Shown here: positions 50,895-63,595 of the stretch, piece by piece
How the letters are laid out: each line of letters begins with the position of its first letter
Numbering within the stretch: position 1 is the stretch's first letter
Assembly (NCBI RefSeq): GCF_002086735.1
Contig: NZ_MVIJ01000005.1
Span: 1 to 64,000 of the forward strand
Direction: 5' to 3'
Length of the DNA stretch: 64,000 bases
From: Mycobacterium scrofulaceum
GTDB lineage: Bacteria > Actinomycetota > Actinomycetes > Mycobacteriales > Mycobacteriaceae
Notes under the pieces: generated by a model
Seen by the model: the letters and a program-made list of their open reading frames with translations, nothing else
Told to the model about the DNA's origin: nothing
Databases searched by the model: none
Made by a program: the position numbers and the translations under genes

Positions 50895-53800
50895 ATGAAC
50901 AGCACGCAGGACGAGCTCATCGCGGCGCTCCGCGCCGCGCTGAAGGAGAACGACCGGCTCAAGCGGGAGACCCGCGAATACCTCGCCGCGGCAACCGAAC
51001 CCGTGGCGGTGGTCGGGATGGGCTGCCGGTACCCGGGCGGGATCGATTCGCCGGAGGCCCTGTGGCGGATGGTGGCCGAGGGCCGCGACGTGGTCTCGGA
51101 TTTCCCGACCGACCGGGGCTGGAACCTGGCGGGCCTGTTCGACCCCGACCCCGACGCGGTGGGAAAGTCCTACGCCCGCTGCGGCGGCTTCCTGCCCGAC
51201 GCGCCCGACTTCGACGCCGCGTTCTTCGGCATCGCGCCCAGCGAGGCGCTGGCGATGGACCCACAGCAGCGCCTGTTGCTCGAGGTGTCCTGGGAGGCGT
51301 TGGAGCGCGCGGGGATCGACCCCGCGGGCCTGCGCGGCTCGGCGACGGGGGTGTTCGCCGGGATCTTTCACGGGTCGTACGGCGGCCAGGGTCGGGTGCC
51401 GGGCCACCTGGAGCGCTACGGGCTGCGCGGGTCGACGCTGAGCGTGGCGTCGGGCCGGGTCGCCTACTCGCTGGGTCTGGAGGGTCCGGCCGTTTCGGTC
51501 GACACGGCCTGTTCCTCGTCGTTGGTGGCCATGCACCTGGCGCTGCGGTCGCTGCGCGCCGGCGAATGCGACCTGGCGCTGGCCGGCGGGGTGACGGTGA
51601 TGGCGACCCCGGCGATGTTCGTCGAGTTCAGCCGGCAGCGCGCGCTCGCCGCCGACGGGCGGTGCAAGGCCTACGCCGGCGCCGCCGACGGCACCGGCTT
51701 CTCCGAAGGCGTCGGGGTGCTGGTGCTCGAACGGCTTTCCGACGCGCGCCGGCTGGGGCATCCGGTGCTGGCGCTGCTGCGCGGATCGGCGGTGAACCAG
51801 GACGGCGCCTCGAACGGCCTGGCGACGCCCAACGGGCCGTCGCAGCAGCGGGTGATCCGCGCCGCGCTGGCCGACGCGCGGCTGACCGCGGCGGACGTGG
51901 ACCTGGTGGAGGGGCACGGAACGGGCACCACCCTCGGCGATCCCATCGAGGCGCAAGCGGTTCTGGCGACCTACGGGCAGGACCGGCCGGCGGACCGGCC
52001 GCTGTGGCTGGGGTCGATCAAGTCCAACATGGGCCACACCTCGGCGGCGGCGGGCGCCGGCGGGGTCATCAAGATGGTGCAGGCGATCCGGCACGGGCTG
52101 ATGCCCAAGACGCTGCACGTGGATGTGCCCACGCCGCACGTGGATTGGTCGGCGGGCGCGGTGTCGCTGCTGACCGAGGCGCGGCAGTGGCCGGCCCTGG
52201 ACCGGCCGCGTCGCGCCGGGGTGTCGTCGTTCGGGATCAGCGGCACCAACGCGCACGTCATCGTCGAGCAGCCGCCGCAGCAGCCCGAAACGCCCGCGCC
52301 GGCGGGCGAGGACGCGCCCGCGCCGTGGGTGTTGTCGGCGCGGTCGGCCGACGCGCTGGCCAACCAGGCGTCCCGGCTGCTGGCCCGGGTGGGCGCCGAC
52401 CCGGATCTCCGGGTGGTCGACGTGGCCTGGTCGCTGGCCTCGACGCGGTCGCTGTTCGAGCGCCGCGCCGTGCTGGTGGGCGCCGACCGCGAGCGCCTGC
52501 TGGCCGGGCTGGCCGAGGTGGCCGCGGGCGCGCCGGGCGCCGGCGCCGTGCTGGGCCGGGCCCGGCCCGTGGGCAAGACGGTGTTCGTGTTCCCCGGGCA
52601 GGGCTCCCAGTGGGTCGGCATGGGCGCCGAATTGCTGGAGACCTCACCGGTTTTCGCCGAACACCTGCAGCGCTGCGAGAAGGCGCTCGCCGAACACGTC
52701 GAGTGGTCGTTGGTCGACGTCATCCGCGGCGCGCCCGGGGCCCCCGGGCTGGACCGCGTGGACGTGGTGCAGCCCGCGCTGTGGGCGGTGATGGTGTCGC
52801 TGGCCGAGTTGTGGCGCTCGGTGGGCGTGGTCCCGGACGCGGTGATCGGCCATTCCCAAGGCGAGATCGCCGCGGCGTATGTGGCGGGGGCGCTGTCGCT
52901 TCAGGACGCCGCGCGGGTGGTGGCGCTGCGCAGCCGGCTGCTGGTGCGCCTGTCGGGCGCGGGCGGCATGGTCTCGCTGGCCTGCGGCCTGGCCCGGGCC
53001 GAGGAGTTGCTCGCGCCGTGGGGCGACCGGTTGAACGTCGCCGCCGTCAACGGTGTTTCGGCGGTCGTGGTGTCCGGCGAGGTGGCCGCCCTCGACGAGT
53101 TGACGGCCCACTGCGAGGCCGCCGACGTCCGCGCGCGCAGGATCGACGTCGACTACGCCTCACACTCCGCGCACGTGGACGCGATCCGTCCGGCGCTGGC
53201 CGGGGCGCTGGCCGGCATCGCGCCGCGGTCGTCCCCGGTCGCGCTGTTCTCCACCGTGACCGGCGAACTGCTGGACACCGCGGACCTGGACGCCGACTAC
53301 TGGTACCGCAGCATCCGGCGGACCGTCCAGTTCGAACGGGCGGTGCGCACCGCGTGCGGCGCCGGCTATGGCGTGTTCGTCGAATGCAGCCCGCACCCGG
53401 TGCTGCTCGCCGCCGTCGAGGAGACGGTGACCGACTGCGGCAGCGACGCGTTCGTGGCCCCCTCGCTGGGCCGCGACGACGGTTCACTGCAGCGGTTCTG
53501 GCTTTCCGCGGGCCAGGCCCACGTGGCCGGCCTGCCGGTGGACTGGCGCGCCGCCATCGCGGGCCTGGGCGGGCGGCGCGTGGACCTGCCGACGTACGGC
53601 TTTGCGCGGGAGCGGTTCTGGCTGCCGGGCGGGTCGACGGGGTCGGGGGACGTGGCCACCCTGGGGCTGGCGGGCGCGCGGCACGCGCTGCTGGGCGCGG
53701 TGGTGGCGCGGCCCGATTCCGGCGGGGTCGTGCTGACGGGCCGGCTGTCGACGGCCGCGCAGCCGTGGCTGGCCGACCACGCGGTGGCCGGCACGGTGTT

Positions 53801-56800
53801 GTTCCCCGGCGCCGGGTTCGTGGAGCTGGCCATCCGGGCCGGCGACGAGGTCGGCTGCGGCGCCCTCGAGGAGCTGACGTTGTCCGCGCCGTTGGTGCTG
53901 CCGGCCGCCGACGGGGTGCGGGTGCAGGTGGTGGTGGGCGCCGCCACCGAGTCCGGGCAGCGCGAGGTGTCGGTGTATTCGGCGGGCGCGCAGTCGGAGT
54001 GGGCGCTGCACGCCCAGGGCGTGCTGCGCGCGGCGCCGGTGTCACCGGCCACCGACCTGTCGGTGTGGCCGCCGGTGGGGGCGGAGCCGGCGGACGTGGC
54101 CGACGCCTACGCGCGGCTGGCCGGGCGCGGCTACGAGTACGGCCGGGCCTTCCGCGGGCTGCGGGCGATGTGGCGGCGGGGCGAGGAGATCTTCGCCGAG
54201 GTCGCGCTGCCCGACGAGGCCGGCGCGCAGGACGGGGGCTTCGGGATCCATCCGGTGTTGTTGGACGCGGCGCTGCATGCGATCGGTGTGGCCGGCGAGC
54301 AGGGCCAGACGGTGTTGCCGTTCTCCTGGCAGGGAGTGTCGCTGCACGCGGCGGGCGCGTCGCGGGCGCGGGTCCGGATAGCGCCGTCCGGCGCCGGGTC
54401 CGTCTCGGTGGAATTGGCCGACGGTTCCGGGCTGCCGGTGTTGTCGGCGCGCTCGCTGGCGATGCGCCCCGTCTCGGCCGGGCAGTTGTCGGCCGCCGCA
54501 GCGCCCGCCGAGGGGTTGTTCGAGGTGGCGTGGTCGCCAATATCGTTCAGCGGCAACGATTGCGAAGCCACGGTGTGGGAGCCGGGCGCGCACGGGGCCG
54601 ATGCGGTCCGGTCGGTGCACGCGGCCACCACCGAGGCGCTGGGCGTGCTGCAATCGTGGTTGACCGGCCCCGAAGAGACGTTGGTGGTGCAGACGCGCGG
54701 GGCCGTCGCGCTCCCCGGTGAGGACGTCGCCGATCTGGCCGGTGCGGCGGTGTGGGGACTGGTGCGGTCGGCACAGGCCGAGCACCCGGGCCGGGTGGTG
54801 CTTGTCGACTCCGACGGATCGGTGGATGCGCGGGCCGTGATCGGTTGCGGCGAGCCGCAACTCGCGATCCGCGCGGGCGTGGCCCATGCGGCCCGGATGC
54901 GGCCGGCGCGCGGCGGGTCGGTGCTGCGGCTGCCGCCCGGGGGCTGGCGGCTGGACGCCGGCACCGCCGGCACGCTGGAAGACCTGGTGGTGGGCCCGTG
55001 CCCGCGGGCGGAACTGGAAGAGGGGCAGGTCCGGGTGGCGGTGGCCGCGGTCGGGGTGAACTTCCGAGACGTGTTGGTGGCCTTGGGCATGTATCCCGGC
55101 GGCGGCCGGCTGGGCGCCGAGGGCGCCGGCGTGGTCGTCGAGGTCGGTCCCGGCGTGGCCGCGCTGGCGGTCGGCGACGCGGTGACGGGGCTGCTGGGCG
55201 TCGTCGGCTCCGAGGCGGTGGTGGACCAGCGGTTGGTCACGCCGGTGCCGCGGGGCTGGTCGTTCGCCGAGGCGGCGAGCGTGCCGGTGGTATTCCTCAC
55301 CGCGCTCTACGGTCTGTCGGTGCTGGGCGGGCTGCGCGCCGGCGAGCGGGTGCTGGTGCACGCCGCCACCGGCGGGGTGGGCATGGCCGCGGTCCAGCTG
55401 GCGCGGCACTGGGGTGCGGAGGTGTTCGCCACCGCGAGCCGCGGCAAGTGGGACACGTTGCGCGCGATGGGATTCGACGACGATCACATCGGCGACACGC
55501 GGACGCTGGATTTCGAGGGCAAATTCGCGGCGGCCACCGGCGGGGCCGGGGTCGACGTGGTGCTCAATTCCCTGGCCGGTGAGTTCACCGACGCGTCGCT
55601 GCGGCTGCTGGCGCCCGGCGGGCGGTTCATCGAGATGGGCAAGACCGACATCCGGGAGCCGGACGTCGTCGCCGAACGGTACGGCGGCGCGCAGTACCGG
55701 GCCTTCGACCTGCTGGAGGCCGGCGCCGACCGCACCGCGGCGATGCTGGCCCAGATTCAGGGATTGCTGCGGGACGGTGCTGTAAACACGTTGCCGCTCA
55801 AGGCTTTCGACGTCCGCTGCGCCGCTGCGGCATACCGGTTCGTCAGCCAGGCCCGCCACATCGGCAAGGTCGTGCTGACCCTGCCGGCCGGGCCGGGCGG
55901 CGCGCTCAGCGGGTGCGGCGGGCTGGCCGGCGGCAGCGTGGTGATCACCGGCGGCACCGGCATGGCCGGCTCGGCGCTGGCCCGCCACCTCGTCGACCGC
56001 TACGGCGTGGCGCACGTGGTGCTGGCCAGCCGCGCCGGGGCGGCGGCGCCCGGGGTCGCGGAGCTGGTGGATCGCCTGGAGGAGGCCGGCGCCCGCGTGT
56101 CGGTGGTGGCCTGCGACGTCGCCGACCGCGACGCGGTCGCCGCGATGCTGGCGCAGATACCGGAGGAATACCCGCTGCGCGGTGTGGTGCACGCCGCGGG
56201 CGTCCTCGACGACGGGCTGGTGCTGTCGCTGACCCCGGACCGGGTGGACGCGGTGTTGCGGGCCAAGGTCGACGGGGCGTGGCACCTGCACGAGCTGACG
56301 CGGCACCTGGATCTGTCGGCGTTCGTGGTGTTTTCGTCGATGGCCGGCATCGTCGGCACCCCCGGTCAGGCCAATTACGCGGCGGCCAACAGTTTCCTGG
56401 ACGGGCTGGTCGCCCACCGGCGCGCGCACGGGCTGGCGGGCGTGTCGCTGGCCTGGGGGCTGTGGGAGCAGGCCTCGGCGATGACGGCCCACCTGGGCGA
56501 GCGCGACAAGGCGCGGATGAGCCGGCTCGGGATCGCGCCGCTGTCCACCGAGGAGGCGCTGGAGTCGTTCGACGCCGCCATGCTGGTGGACGCCCCGGTG
56601 CTGATGGCCGCCCGCGTGGACCGGGTCGCCCTGTCCGACAACGCCGCCGCGCTGCCGCCGCTGTTGAGCGAACTGGCCGCCCGCACCACGCGGCGCGTCG
56701 TCGACGACGCCGACACGGCCGCCCTGATGACCGGTCTCACCGCCCGCCTGCACGGCCTGACCCCCGAGGCGCGCCGGCGCGAGCTGGTCGACCTGGTCCG

Positions 56801-57254
56801 CGCCAACGCGGCGACGGTGCTGGGACTGCCGAACCCCGCAGACATCGACGCCGGCCGCGCGTTCGGTGACCTCGGTTTCGATTCGCTCACCGCCGTCGAG
56901 CTGCGCAACCGGCTGAAAATGGCGACGGGTCTGACCCTTTCGCCCACGCTGATCTTCGACTATCCCACCCCGGCGACCCTGGCCGAGCACCTCGACGGCC
57001 AGCTGTCCGCCGGTCCGGGCGGCGAGCCGGACCTGATGGCGCGCTTCACCGACATCAGCCGCGAATTACAGGCCCTGCTCGCCCGGCCGGGCTGGGACGC
57101 CGGAGACAGGTCGGCGCTGCGGGCCCGCCTGCACGGCCTGCTCGCCACCCTGGGCCCCGCCGACCACCCCGACCTCGAAGGCCTCGACGCCGACCTGGAC
57201 GCCGCCACCGAAAGCCAACTCTTTGCCATCCTCGATGAAGAACTCGGCCGCTGA
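50895..57254 (+). CDS. pks7: Type I polyketide synthase, Pks7-like (KS-AT-DH-ER-KR-ACP)
   Basis: This complete reducing module has 2119 residues. KS (about 33-460) has C206 in DTACSSSL, H341 in VEGHGTGT and H381 in [11 protein letters not shown] (about 560-870) has S654 in GHSQGE and YASH at 754-757, the pattern of methylmalonyl-CoA users. DH (about 930-1200) has H962 in [13 protein letters not shown] has [16 protein letters not shown] and a NADPH loop near 1485 ([19 protein letters not shown]). KR has its cofactor loop near 1681 ([15 protein letters not shown]) and Y1828. ACP has S1997 in [12 protein letters not shown]. The N-terminal [20 protein letters not shown] is a docking-like helix. 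ATG 50895 matches Pks7 of M. tuberculosis. All active sites look intact. Confidence 0.95.
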   Translation: MNSTQDELIAALRAALKENDRLKRETREYLAAATEPVAVVGMGCRYPGGIDSPEALWRMVAEGRDVVSDFPTDRGWNLAGLFDPDPDAVGKSYARCGGFLPDAPDFDAAFFGIAPSEALAMDPQQRLLLEVSWEALERAGIDPAGLRGSATGVFAGIFHGSYGGQGRVPGHLERYGLRGSTLSVASGRVAYSLGLEGPAVSVDTACSSSLVAMHLALRSLRAGECDLALAGGVTVMATPAMFVEFSRQRALAADGRCKAYAGAADGTGFSEGVGVLVLERLSDARRLGHPVLALLRGSAVNQDGASNGLATPNGPSQQRVIRAALADARLTAADVDLVEGHGTGTTLGDPIEAQAVLATYGQDRPADRPLWLGSIKSNMGHTSAAAGAGGVIKMVQAIRHGLMPKTLHVDVPTPHVDWSAGAVSLLTEARQWPALDRPRRAGVSSFGISGTNAHVIVEQPPQQPETPAPAGEDAPAPWVLSARSADALANQASRLLARVGADPDLRVVDVAWSLASTRSLFERRAVLVGADRERLLAGLAEVAAGAPGAGAVLGRARPVGKTVFVFPGQGSQWVGMGAELLETSPVFAEHLQRCEKALAEHVEWSLVDVIRGAPGAPGLDRVDVVQPALWAVMVSLAELWRSVGVVPDAVIGHSQGEIAAAYVAGALSLQDAARVVALRSRLLVRLSGAGGMVSLACGLARAEELLAPWGDRLNVAAVNGVSAVVVSGEVAALDELTAHCEAADVRARRIDVDYASHSAHVDAIRPALAGALAGIAPRSSPVALFSTVTGELLDTADLDADYWYRSIRRTVQFERAVRTACGAGYGVFVECSPHPVLLAAVEETVTDCGSDAFVAPSLGRDDGSLQRFWLSAGQAHVAGLPVDWRAAIAGLGGRRVDLPTYGFARERFWLPGGSTGSGDVATLGLAGARHALLGAVVARPDSGGVVLTGRLSTAAQPWLADHAVAGTVLFPGAGFVELAIRAGDEVGCGALEELTLSAPLVLPAADGVRVQVVVGAATESGQREVSVYSAGAQSEWALHAQGVLRAAPVSPATDLSVWPPVGAEPADVADAYARLAGRGYEYGRAFRGLRAMWRRGEEIFAEVALPDEAGAQDGGFGIHPVLLDAALHAIGVAGEQGQTVLPFSWQGVSLHAAGASRARVRIAPSGAGSVSVELADGSGLPVLSARSLAMRPVSAGQLSAAAAPAEGLFEVAWSPISFSGNDCEATVWEPGAHGADAVRSVHAATTEALGVLQSWLTGPEETLVVQTRGAVALPGEDVADLAGAAVWGLVRSAQAEHPGRVVLVDSDGSVDARAVIGCGEPQLAIRAGVAHAARMRPARGGSVLRLPPGGWRLDAGTAGTLEDLVVGPCPRAELEEGQVRVAVAAVGVNFRDVLVALGMYPGGGRLGAEGAGVVVEVGPGVAALAVGDAVTGLLGVVGSEAVVDQRLVTPVPRGWSFAEAASVPVVFLTALYGLSVLGGLRAGERVLVHAATGGVGMAAVQLARHWGAEVFATASRGKWDTLRAMGFDDDHIGDTRTLDFEGKFAAATGGAGVDVVLNSLAGEFTDASLRLLAPGGRFIEMGKTDIREPDVVAERYGGAQYRAFDLLEAGADRTAAMLAQIQGLLRDGAVNTLPLKAFDVRCAAAAYRFVSQARHIGKVVLTLPAGPGGALSGCGGLAGGSVVITGGTGMAGSALARHLVDRYGVAHVVLASRAGAAAPGVAELVDRLEEAGARVSVVACDVADRDAVAAMLAQIPEEYPLRGVVHAAGVLDDGLVLSLTPDRVDAVLRAKVDGAWHLHELTRHLDLSAFVVFSSMAGIVGTPGQANYAAANSFLDGLVAHRRAHGLAGVSLAWGLWEQASAMTAHLGERDKARMSRLGIAPLSTEEALESFDAAMLVDAPVLMAARVDRVALSDNAAALPPLLSELAARTTRRVVDDADTAALMTGLTARLHGLTPEARRRELVDLVRANAATVLGLPNPADIDAGRAFGDLGFDSLTAVELRNRLKMATGLTLSPTLIFDYPTPATLAEHLDGQLSAGPGGEPDLMARFTDISRELQALLARPGWDAGDRSALRARLHGLLATLGPADHPDLEGLDADLDAATESQLFAILDEELGR

Positions 57255-57261
57255 GACACCG

Positions 57262-60200
57262 ATGCCGGATACCACGCAGCACGTCGACTACCTGAAGCGC
57301 CTGACCGCGGATCTCCGGCGGGCCCGCCGGCGCGTCTCGGAGCTGGAAGGCAAGCTGTCCGAACCGATCGCGGTGGTGGGCATGGCCTGCCGCTACGCGG
57401 GCGGGGTGGACTCACCGGAAGCCCTGTGGCAGCTGGTCAACGGCGGCCGCGACACCGTATCGGACTTCCCGGCCGACCGCGGCTGGGACGTCGAGGGGCT
57501 CTACGACCCGGACCCCGACGCGGCGGGGAAGATGTACACCCGCCAGGGCAGCTTCCTGCGCGACGCAGGGGATTTCGACGCCGGGTTCTTCGGGATCGGG
57601 CCCAGCGAGGCGCTGGCGATGGATCCCCAGCAGCGGGTGATGCTGGAGATCTGCTGGGAGGCGTTGGAGCGGGCGGGGATTGACCCGCTCGGGTTGCGCG
57701 GCTCGGCGACCGGGGTGTTCGCCGGCGTCATCCACGCCGGGTACGGCGGCGAGGTGAAGGGCGAGCTGGAGGGGTACGGGCTGACCGGTTCCACCCTGAG
57801 CGTGGCATCCGGGCGGGTGTCGTACGTGCTGGGGCTGGAAGGCCCCGCGGTGTCGGTGGACACGGCGTGCTCGTCGTCGCTGGTGGCGATGCACCTGGCG
57901 GCGCAATCGCTGCGCTCCGGCGAGTGCGACCTGGCGCTGGCCGGCGGCGTGACGGTGATGGCCACGCCCGCGGCCTTCGTGGAGTTCAGCCGGCAGCGGG
58001 CGCTGGCCCCCGACGGCCGGTGCAAGGTGTACGCCGGCGCCGCGGACGGGACGTCGTGGTCGGAGGGCGCGGGTGTGCTGGTGCTGGAGCGGCTGGCCGA
58101 CGCGCGGCGGCTCGGGCATCCGGTGCTGGCGCTGTTGCGCGGCTCGGCGGTGAACCAGGACGGCGCCTCCAACGGGCTGACCGCGCCCAACGGGCCGTCG
58201 CAGCAGCGGGTGATCCGCGCCGCGCTGGCCAACGCCGGGTTGACCGCGGCGGATGTCGACGTGGTCGAGGGGCACGGCACGGGAACGGTTCTGGGCGATC
58301 CCATCGAGGCCCAGGCGCTGTTGGCGACCTACGGGCAGGACCGGCCGGCCGGCCGGCCGCTGTGGTTGGGATCGATCAAGTCCAACATCGGTCACACCTC
58401 GGCCGCCGCCGGGGTGGCCGGCGTGATCAAGATGGTGCAGGCGATGCGGCACGGGATGATCCCCAGGACCCTGCACGTGGATGTGCCCTCGCCCCACGTG
58501 GATTGGTCGGCGGGCGCGGTGTCGTTGCTCACCGAGCCGCAGCCGTGGCCGGCGCGGGAAGGCCATCGCCGGGCGGGTGTGTCGTCGTTCGGGATCAGCG
58601 GGACGAACGCCCACGTCATCGTCGAGGAGCCGCCCGCGGAGGCGGAAACCGTTGCCGCGCAGAGCCATGACTCCCAATCCGTGGTGCCCTGGGTGGTGTC
58701 GGCGCGCTCGACCGACGCGTTGGCGGCGCAGGCCGGGCGGCTCTCGGCGTACCTCGACACCGAGCTGGGCCTGCGTCCCCTGGACGTGGGCTGGTCGCTG
58801 GCCACCACCCGGGCGGCGCTGGAACACCGCGCCGTCCTCGTGGGCGGCGACCGCGACACGCTGCTCGCGGGGCTGTCGGGCGTGGCGTCCGGGGAGCCCG
58901 GCCCGGGCGTAGTGGTCGGGCGCAGCCGCCCGACCGGCAAGCGCGCGTTCGTGTTTCCCGGCCAGGGCGCGCAGCGGCTGGGGATGGGACGGGAACTGCA
59001 CCAGCGCTTTCCGGCCTTCGCCGAGGCGTTCGACGAGGCGGTGGCGGCGGTGGACGCGCACGCCCGGCGGCCGCTGCGCGAGGTGATGTGGGGCGCCGAC
59101 CCGGAGTTGTTGCAGAGCACGGAGTTCGCCCAGCCGGCGTTGTTCGTGCTGGAGGTTGCCCTGGCTGCGCTGTGGCGGTCCTGGGGGGTGACGCCCGACG
59201 TGGTGATCGGCCACTCGGTGGGGGAGATCGCCGCCGCGCACGTGGCGGGGGTGCTGTCGTTGCGGGACGCGGCGCGGCTGGTGGCGGCCCGGGGCCGGTT
59301 GATGGCGGCGCTGCCGCCGGGCGGGGTGATGGTGGCGGTCGCCGCCACCGAGGCCGAGGTCGCGCCGCTGCTCGACGGCGGCGTGAGCGTCGCGGCGGTC
59401 AATGGTCCCGCCGCGGTGGTGCTCTCGGGCGAGCGGGCCGCGGTGACGGCCGCCGCCGATCGGCTGGCCGACTGCGGGCGGCGGGTGCGGCAGCTGGCCG
59501 TCTCGCACGCCTTCCACTCGCCGCTGATGGAGCCGATGATCGGGGAGTTCTCCGCGGTGGCGGCCGGGGTGTCGCCCGGTTCGCCGCGAATCGACCTGGT
59601 GTCCAACGTGACCGGGCGGCCGGCCGGCCCGGGATACGGGTCGGCCGACTACTGGGTCGAGCACGTGCGCCGCCCGGTGCGATTCGCCGACGGGGTGCGC
59701 TGCGCCGAGGCGCTGGGCGCCGGCGCGTTCGTCGAGGTGGGCCCGGGCGCCGCGTTGGCGGCCGCGGTGGAGCAGTCGTTGGGGACCGAGCCGGCCGTTG
59801 CGGCGGTCTCGATGGCCAAGGACCGCCCCGAGGTCGACTCGCTGCTGCTGGCGGCCGGGCAGTTGTTCGCGTCGGGCGCCGACGTGGACTGGGCCGCGGC
59901 GTTCGACGGGCTGGCCGCCCACCGCGTCGACCTGCCGACGTATGCCTTTGCGCGGCGCAGGTTCTGGCTGTCGCCCGAGTCCGTGGGTGGCCGCGACACC
60001 GCCGGCCTGGGTCTGGCCGCGGCCGAGCACGCGCTGCTGGGCGCGGTGGTCGAGCGGCCCGATTCGGGCGGCGTGGTGTTGACCGGCCGGTTGTCGACGG
60101 CGGCCCAGCCCTGGCTGGCCGATCACGCGGTGACCGGGACGGTGCTGTTCCCGGGCGCGGGGTTCGTGGAGCTGATGCTGCGGGCCGGCGACGAGGTGGG

Positions 60201-63200
60201 CTGTCCGGTGATCGAAGAGCTGACGCTGTCGGCCCCGCTGCCCCTGCCGGCCGCCGGCGCGGTGCGCGTCCAGGTGGTCGTCGACGGCGCCGGCGAGGGC
60301 GGATCCCGCGCGGCGGCGGTGTATTCGCAGGCCGGTTCGCAGTGGACGCTGCACGCCCGGGGCGTGCTGGGCGAGGGCTCGCCCGCGCCGGACGCGGACC
60401 TGTCGGTGTGGCCGCCCGTGGGCGCGACGGCGGTCGATGTGGCCGGCGCCTACGAGGATCTGGCCGGGCGGGGCTACGGGTACGGCCCGGCGTTTCGGGG
60501 CCTGCGCGCGGCGTGGCGGCGGGGCGCCGAGATCTTCGCCGAGGTCGAGGCCCCGCAGGACGCCGGTGTTGTGGTGGGCGGCTTCGGGATTCATCCGGTG
60601 GTGCTCGACGCGGCCCTGCACGCCCTCGGGGTGGCCGACGAGGGGGGCGAGACCGTCCTGCCGTTCTCCTGGCAGGGCGTGTGCCTGCATGCGGCCGGGG
60701 CGTCGCGCGTCCGGGTCCGGCTGGCGCCGGTGGGCAAGGACGCCGTGTCGGTCGAGCTGACCGATTCGTCGGGCCTGCCGGTGCTTTCGGTGCGCGAGTT
60801 GGTGACGCGCCCGGTTTCGGCCGCCCAGCTGTCGGCGGCCGCGGCGGCGCGATCCGGTGGCGGGGAACTCCTCGAGGCCGTGTGGACCCCGGTGACGTCG
60901 GCGGACGACCCCGATGGGCCCGCTCCGGAGGTGTGGCAGCCGCCGTCGAACGGCGAAGGCGTGGTCGCGGCGGTCCACGCGGCCACCCATGAGGCGTTGG
61001 GCCTGTTGCAGGCCCGCGGTGACGGGTCGGGCCCGCTGGTGGTGCTGACCCGCGGGGCGGTCGCGCTGCCCGGCGAGGACGTCGCCGATCTGGCCGGTGC
61101 GGCGGTGTGGGGGCTGGTGCGGTCGGCGCAGGCCGAGAACCCCGGCCGGATCGTGCTGATGGACTCCGACGGATCCCTCGACCCGCATGCGGTCATCGGC
61201 TGCGGCGAACCGCAATTGCTGGTGCGCGGCGGCGTCGCCTACCGTGCCCGGCTGGCGCCGGTCAAGGCGCACCCCGTGTTGCGGTTGCCCGAGCCGCCGT
61301 CGGTGTGGCGGCTGGCCGCCGGCGACGCCGGGACGCTGGAGGACCTGGCGGTGCAGTCCGGGCCGCCGGCGGAACTGCTCGCCGGCCAGGTGCGGGTGGC
61401 GGTGGCCGCGGCCGGGGTGAACTTCCGCGACGTGTTGGTGGCGCTCGGCATGTATCCGGGCGCCGCGCAGCTCGGCGCCGAGGGCGCGGGGCTGGTGACC
61501 GAGATCGGCCCCGGGGTCACGGATTTGGCCGTCGGCGACGCGGTCATGGGAATCCTGGGACTGACCGGGTCGGAGGCGGCGGTCGACCGGCGGTTGGTCA
61601 CCCAGGTGCCGCCGGGCTGGTCGTTCGCCGAGGCCGCGGGTGTGCCGGTGGTGTTCCTGACGGCGTTGTACGGGTTGTCGGTGCTGGGTGGCCTGCGGGC
61701 CGGCGAGCGGGTGCTGGTGCATGCCGCCGCGGGCGGGGTGGGCATGGCGGCGGTGCAGCTCGCGCGGCACTGGGGCGCCGAGGTTTTCGCGACCGCCAGC
61801 CGCGGCAAGTGGGACACCCTGCGCGCCATGGGTTTCGACGACGGGCACATCGCGGATTCGCGCACGCTGGAGTTCGAGAAGAAGTTCTCCACCGCCACGG
61901 GCGGCGCCGGCATGGACGTCGTGCTCAACTCGCTGGCCGGCGAGTTCACCGACGCCTCACTGCGGCTGCTGGCGCCCGGCGGGCGGTTCATCGAGATGGG
62001 CAAGACCGACCTGCGTGACCCGGGGTCCCTCGCCGGCATCAGCTACCGCGCGTTCGATCTGATGGAGGCCGGGCCCGACCGCATCGCGGAGATGCTGGCC
62101 GGGTTGATGCGGCTGTTCGCGGCCGGCGTGCTGGCGCCGCTGCCGGTGAAGGCCTTCGACATCCGTTGCGCCGCGGACGCTTACCGGTTCGTCAGCCAGG
62201 CCCGCCACATCGGCAAGGTCGTCCTGACCATGCCCGGCGGGCCGGCCGGGCTGGCCGGCGGCACCGCGTTGATCACCGGCGGGACCGGGATGGCCGGCTC
62301 CGCGGTGGCCCGTCACCTGGTCGACCGCTACCGGGTGCCCCACGTCATGCTGGTCAGCCGCAGAGGTGAGCGGGCCGAGGGCCTGCCCGGCCTGGCGGAG
62401 GAGCTGCGCGCGGCCGGCGCCGAGGTGTCGGTGGTGGCCTGCGACGTCGGCGACCCGGACGCCGTGGCGGGGCTGCTGGCGGGGGTCCCCGCGCGCTTCC
62501 CGCTGCGCGGGGTGTTCCACGCGGCGGGGGTGCTCGACGACGCGGTGATCGCCTCCCTGACGCCGCAGCGCGTCGACACGGTGCTGCGCTCCAAGGCCGA
62601 CGGGGCGTGGCACCTGCACGAGCTGACCCGAGGCCTGGATCTCTCGGCGTTCGTGATGTTTTCGTCGATGGCGGGCATCGTGGGCGCCCCGGGCCAGGGC
62701 AACTACGCGGCCGCCAACAGCTTCCTCGACGGCCTGGCGGGGTACCGCCGCGCCCACGGGCTGCCCGGCCTGTCGGTCGCGTGGGGCATGTGGGCCGAGG
62801 AGTCGGCCATGACCGGGCACCTGGGCGATCGGGACAAGGCGCGGATGAGCCGCGCCGGGCTGGCCGCCCTGTCCACCCGGCAGGCCCTCGACCTGCTCGA
62901 CGCGGCGCTGCTCGCCGAGCCGCCCGTCGTCGTGGCCACCCGCCTCGACGCCGCGGCGCTGGCGCACGCCGGGGCCGCGCTGCCGCCGCTGCTGAGCCAG
63001 CTGGCCGCTCGCCCCGCCCGGCGGGTCCTCGATCCCACCGACATGGTGTCGTTGACGGGCCTGCGGGCGCGGCTGGACGGGCTGGACCCCGAGCGGCGGC
63101 GGCGCGAGCTGGTGGAGCTGGTGTGCGGCAACGCCGCCACGGTGCTGGGTCACAGCACCGCGGACGTCGACGCCGAGCAGGCCTTCGCGGACCTCGGCTT

Positions 63201-63594
63201 CGACTCGCTGACGGCGGTGGAACTGCGCAACCGGCTGAAAATCGCCACCGGGCTGACCCTTTCGCCGACGCTGATCTTCGATCACCCCACGCCGGCCGCC
63301 CTGGCCGAGCACCTCGACGGGCAGCTCGCCGCCGGGACCAGTGCCCGGCCGCCCGACCGCATGGCCCGCTTCGGCGACGTGGCCCGCGAATTGCAGGCGC
63401 TGCTGGACCAACCGGACTGGAGCCCCGGCGACAAGGCCCAGCTCGTCGCCCGGCTGGAAGGCCTGCTGAGCACCCTGGCCGGCCCGGCCCAACCGCCGCA
63501 CCCCGACGACCCCGGCGACCCGTTCGACGACGACATCACCACCGCCACCGAAAGCCAGCTCTTCGCGATTCTGGACGAAGAGATCGGCCCCTAG
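57262..63594 (+). CDS. pks8: Type I polyketide synthase, fused Pks8-Pks17 (KS-AT-DH-ER-KR-ACP)
   Basis: One uninterrupted 2110-residue module. KS has C203 in [10 protein letters not shown] has S652 in GHSVGE and HAFH at 749-752, the pattern of malonyl-CoA users. DH has H955 in [13 protein letters not shown] has [18 protein letters not shown] has [16 protein letters not shown] and Y1815. ACP has S1982 in [12 protein letters not shown]. In M. tuberculosis the same module is split into pks8 (1602 residues) and pks17 (502); together they make monomethyl-branched unsaturated fatty acids (the msl5 work). Here the full-length gene appears to be the ancestral state. ATG 57262 comes 7 bp after the pks7 stop. 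The first residues ([20 protein letters not shown]) form a docking coiled coil. Confidence 0.95.
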   Translation: MPDTTQHVDYLKRLTADLRRARRRVSELEGKLSEPIAVVGMACRYAGGVDSPEALWQLVNGGRDTVSDFPADRGWDVEGLYDPDPDAAGKMYTRQGSFLRDAGDFDAGFFGIGPSEALAMDPQQRVMLEICWEALERAGIDPLGLRGSATGVFAGVIHAGYGGEVKGELEGYGLTGSTLSVASGRVSYVLGLEGPAVSVDTACSSSLVAMHLAAQSLRSGECDLALAGGVTVMATPAAFVEFSRQRALAPDGRCKVYAGAADGTSWSEGAGVLVLERLADARRLGHPVLALLRGSAVNQDGASNGLTAPNGPSQQRVIRAALANAGLTAADVDVVEGHGTGTVLGDPIEAQALLATYGQDRPAGRPLWLGSIKSNIGHTSAAAGVAGVIKMVQAMRHGMIPRTLHVDVPSPHVDWSAGAVSLLTEPQPWPAREGHRRAGVSSFGISGTNAHVIVEEPPAEAETVAAQSHDSQSVVPWVVSARSTDALAAQAGRLSAYLDTELGLRPLDVGWSLATTRAALEHRAVLVGGDRDTLLAGLSGVASGEPGPGVVVGRSRPTGKRAFVFPGQGAQRLGMGRELHQRFPAFAEAFDEAVAAVDAHARRPLREVMWGADPELLQSTEFAQPALFVLEVALAALWRSWGVTPDVVIGHSVGEIAAAHVAGVLSLRDAARLVAARGRLMAALPPGGVMVAVAATEAEVAPLLDGGVSVAAVNGPAAVVLSGERAAVTAAADRLADCGRRVRQLAVSHAFHSPLMEPMIGEFSAVAAGVSPGSPRIDLVSNVTGRPAGPGYGSADYWVEHVRRPVRFADGVRCAEALGAGAFVEVGPGAALAAAVEQSLGTEPAVAAVSMAKDRPEVDSLLLAAGQLFASGADVDWAAAFDGLAAHRVDLPTYAFARRRFWLSPESVGGRDTAGLGLAAAEHALLGAVVERPDSGGVVLTGRLSTAAQPWLADHAVTGTVLFPGAGFVELMLRAGDEVGCPVIEELTLSAPLPLPAAGAVRVQVVVDGAGEGGSRAAAVYSQAGSQWTLHARGVLGEGSPAPDADLSVWPPVGATAVDVAGAYEDLAGRGYGYGPAFRGLRAAWRRGAEIFAEVEAPQDAGVVVGGFGIHPVVLDAALHALGVADEGGETVLPFSWQGVCLHAAGASRVRVRLAPVGKDAVSVELTDSSGLPVLSVRELVTRPVSAAQLSAAAAARSGGGELLEAVWTPVTSADDPDGPAPEVWQPPSNGEGVVAAVHAATHEALGLLQARGDGSGPLVVLTRGAVALPGEDVADLAGAAVWGLVRSAQAENPGRIVLMDSDGSLDPHAVIGCGEPQLLVRGGVAYRARLAPVKAHPVLRLPEPPSVWRLAAGDAGTLEDLAVQSGPPAELLAGQVRVAVAAAGVNFRDVLVALGMYPGAAQLGAEGAGLVTEIGPGVTDLAVGDAVMGILGLTGSEAAVDRRLVTQVPPGWSFAEAAGVPVVFLTALYGLSVLGGLRAGERVLVHAAAGGVGMAAVQLARHWGAEVFATASRGKWDTLRAMGFDDGHIADSRTLEFEKKFSTATGGAGMDVVLNSLAGEFTDASLRLLAPGGRFIEMGKTDLRDPGSLAGISYRAFDLMEAGPDRIAEMLAGLMRLFAAGVLAPLPVKAFDIRCAADAYRFVSQARHIGKVVLTMPGGPAGLAGGTALITGGTGMAGSAVARHLVDRYRVPHVMLVSRRGERAEGLPGLAEELRAAGAEVSVVACDVGDPDAVAGLLAGVPARFPLRGVFHAAGVLDDAVIASLTPQRVDTVLRSKADGAWHLHELTRGLDLSAFVMFSSMAGIVGAPGQGNYAAANSFLDGLAGYRRAHGLPGLSVAWGMWAEESAMTGHLGDRDKARMSRAGLAALSTRQALDLLDAALLAEPPVVVATRLDAAALAHAGAALPPLLSQLAARPARRVLDPTDMVSLTGLRARLDGLDPERRRRELVELVCGNAATVLGHSTADVDAEQAFADLGFDSLTAVELRNRLKIATGLTLSPTLIFDHPTPAALAEHLDGQLAAGTSARPPDRMARFGDVARELQALLDQPDWSPGDKAQLVARLEGLLSTLAGPAQPPHPDDPGDPFDDDITTATESQLFAILDEEIGP

Positions 63595-63595
63595 C

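Noticed and set aside
54042..56990. 982-codon open frame on the minus strand
   Set aside because: It is antisense to the Pks7 module; the repetitive Arg/Gly/Gln composition marks it as a shadow.
57412..61848. 1478-codon open frame on the minus strand
   Set aside because: It lies wholly antisense to the Pks8/17 gene, is composed of Arg/Gly/His/Gln-rich repeats with no recognisable domain, and arises because GC-rich third positions suppress stops in the mirrored frame.
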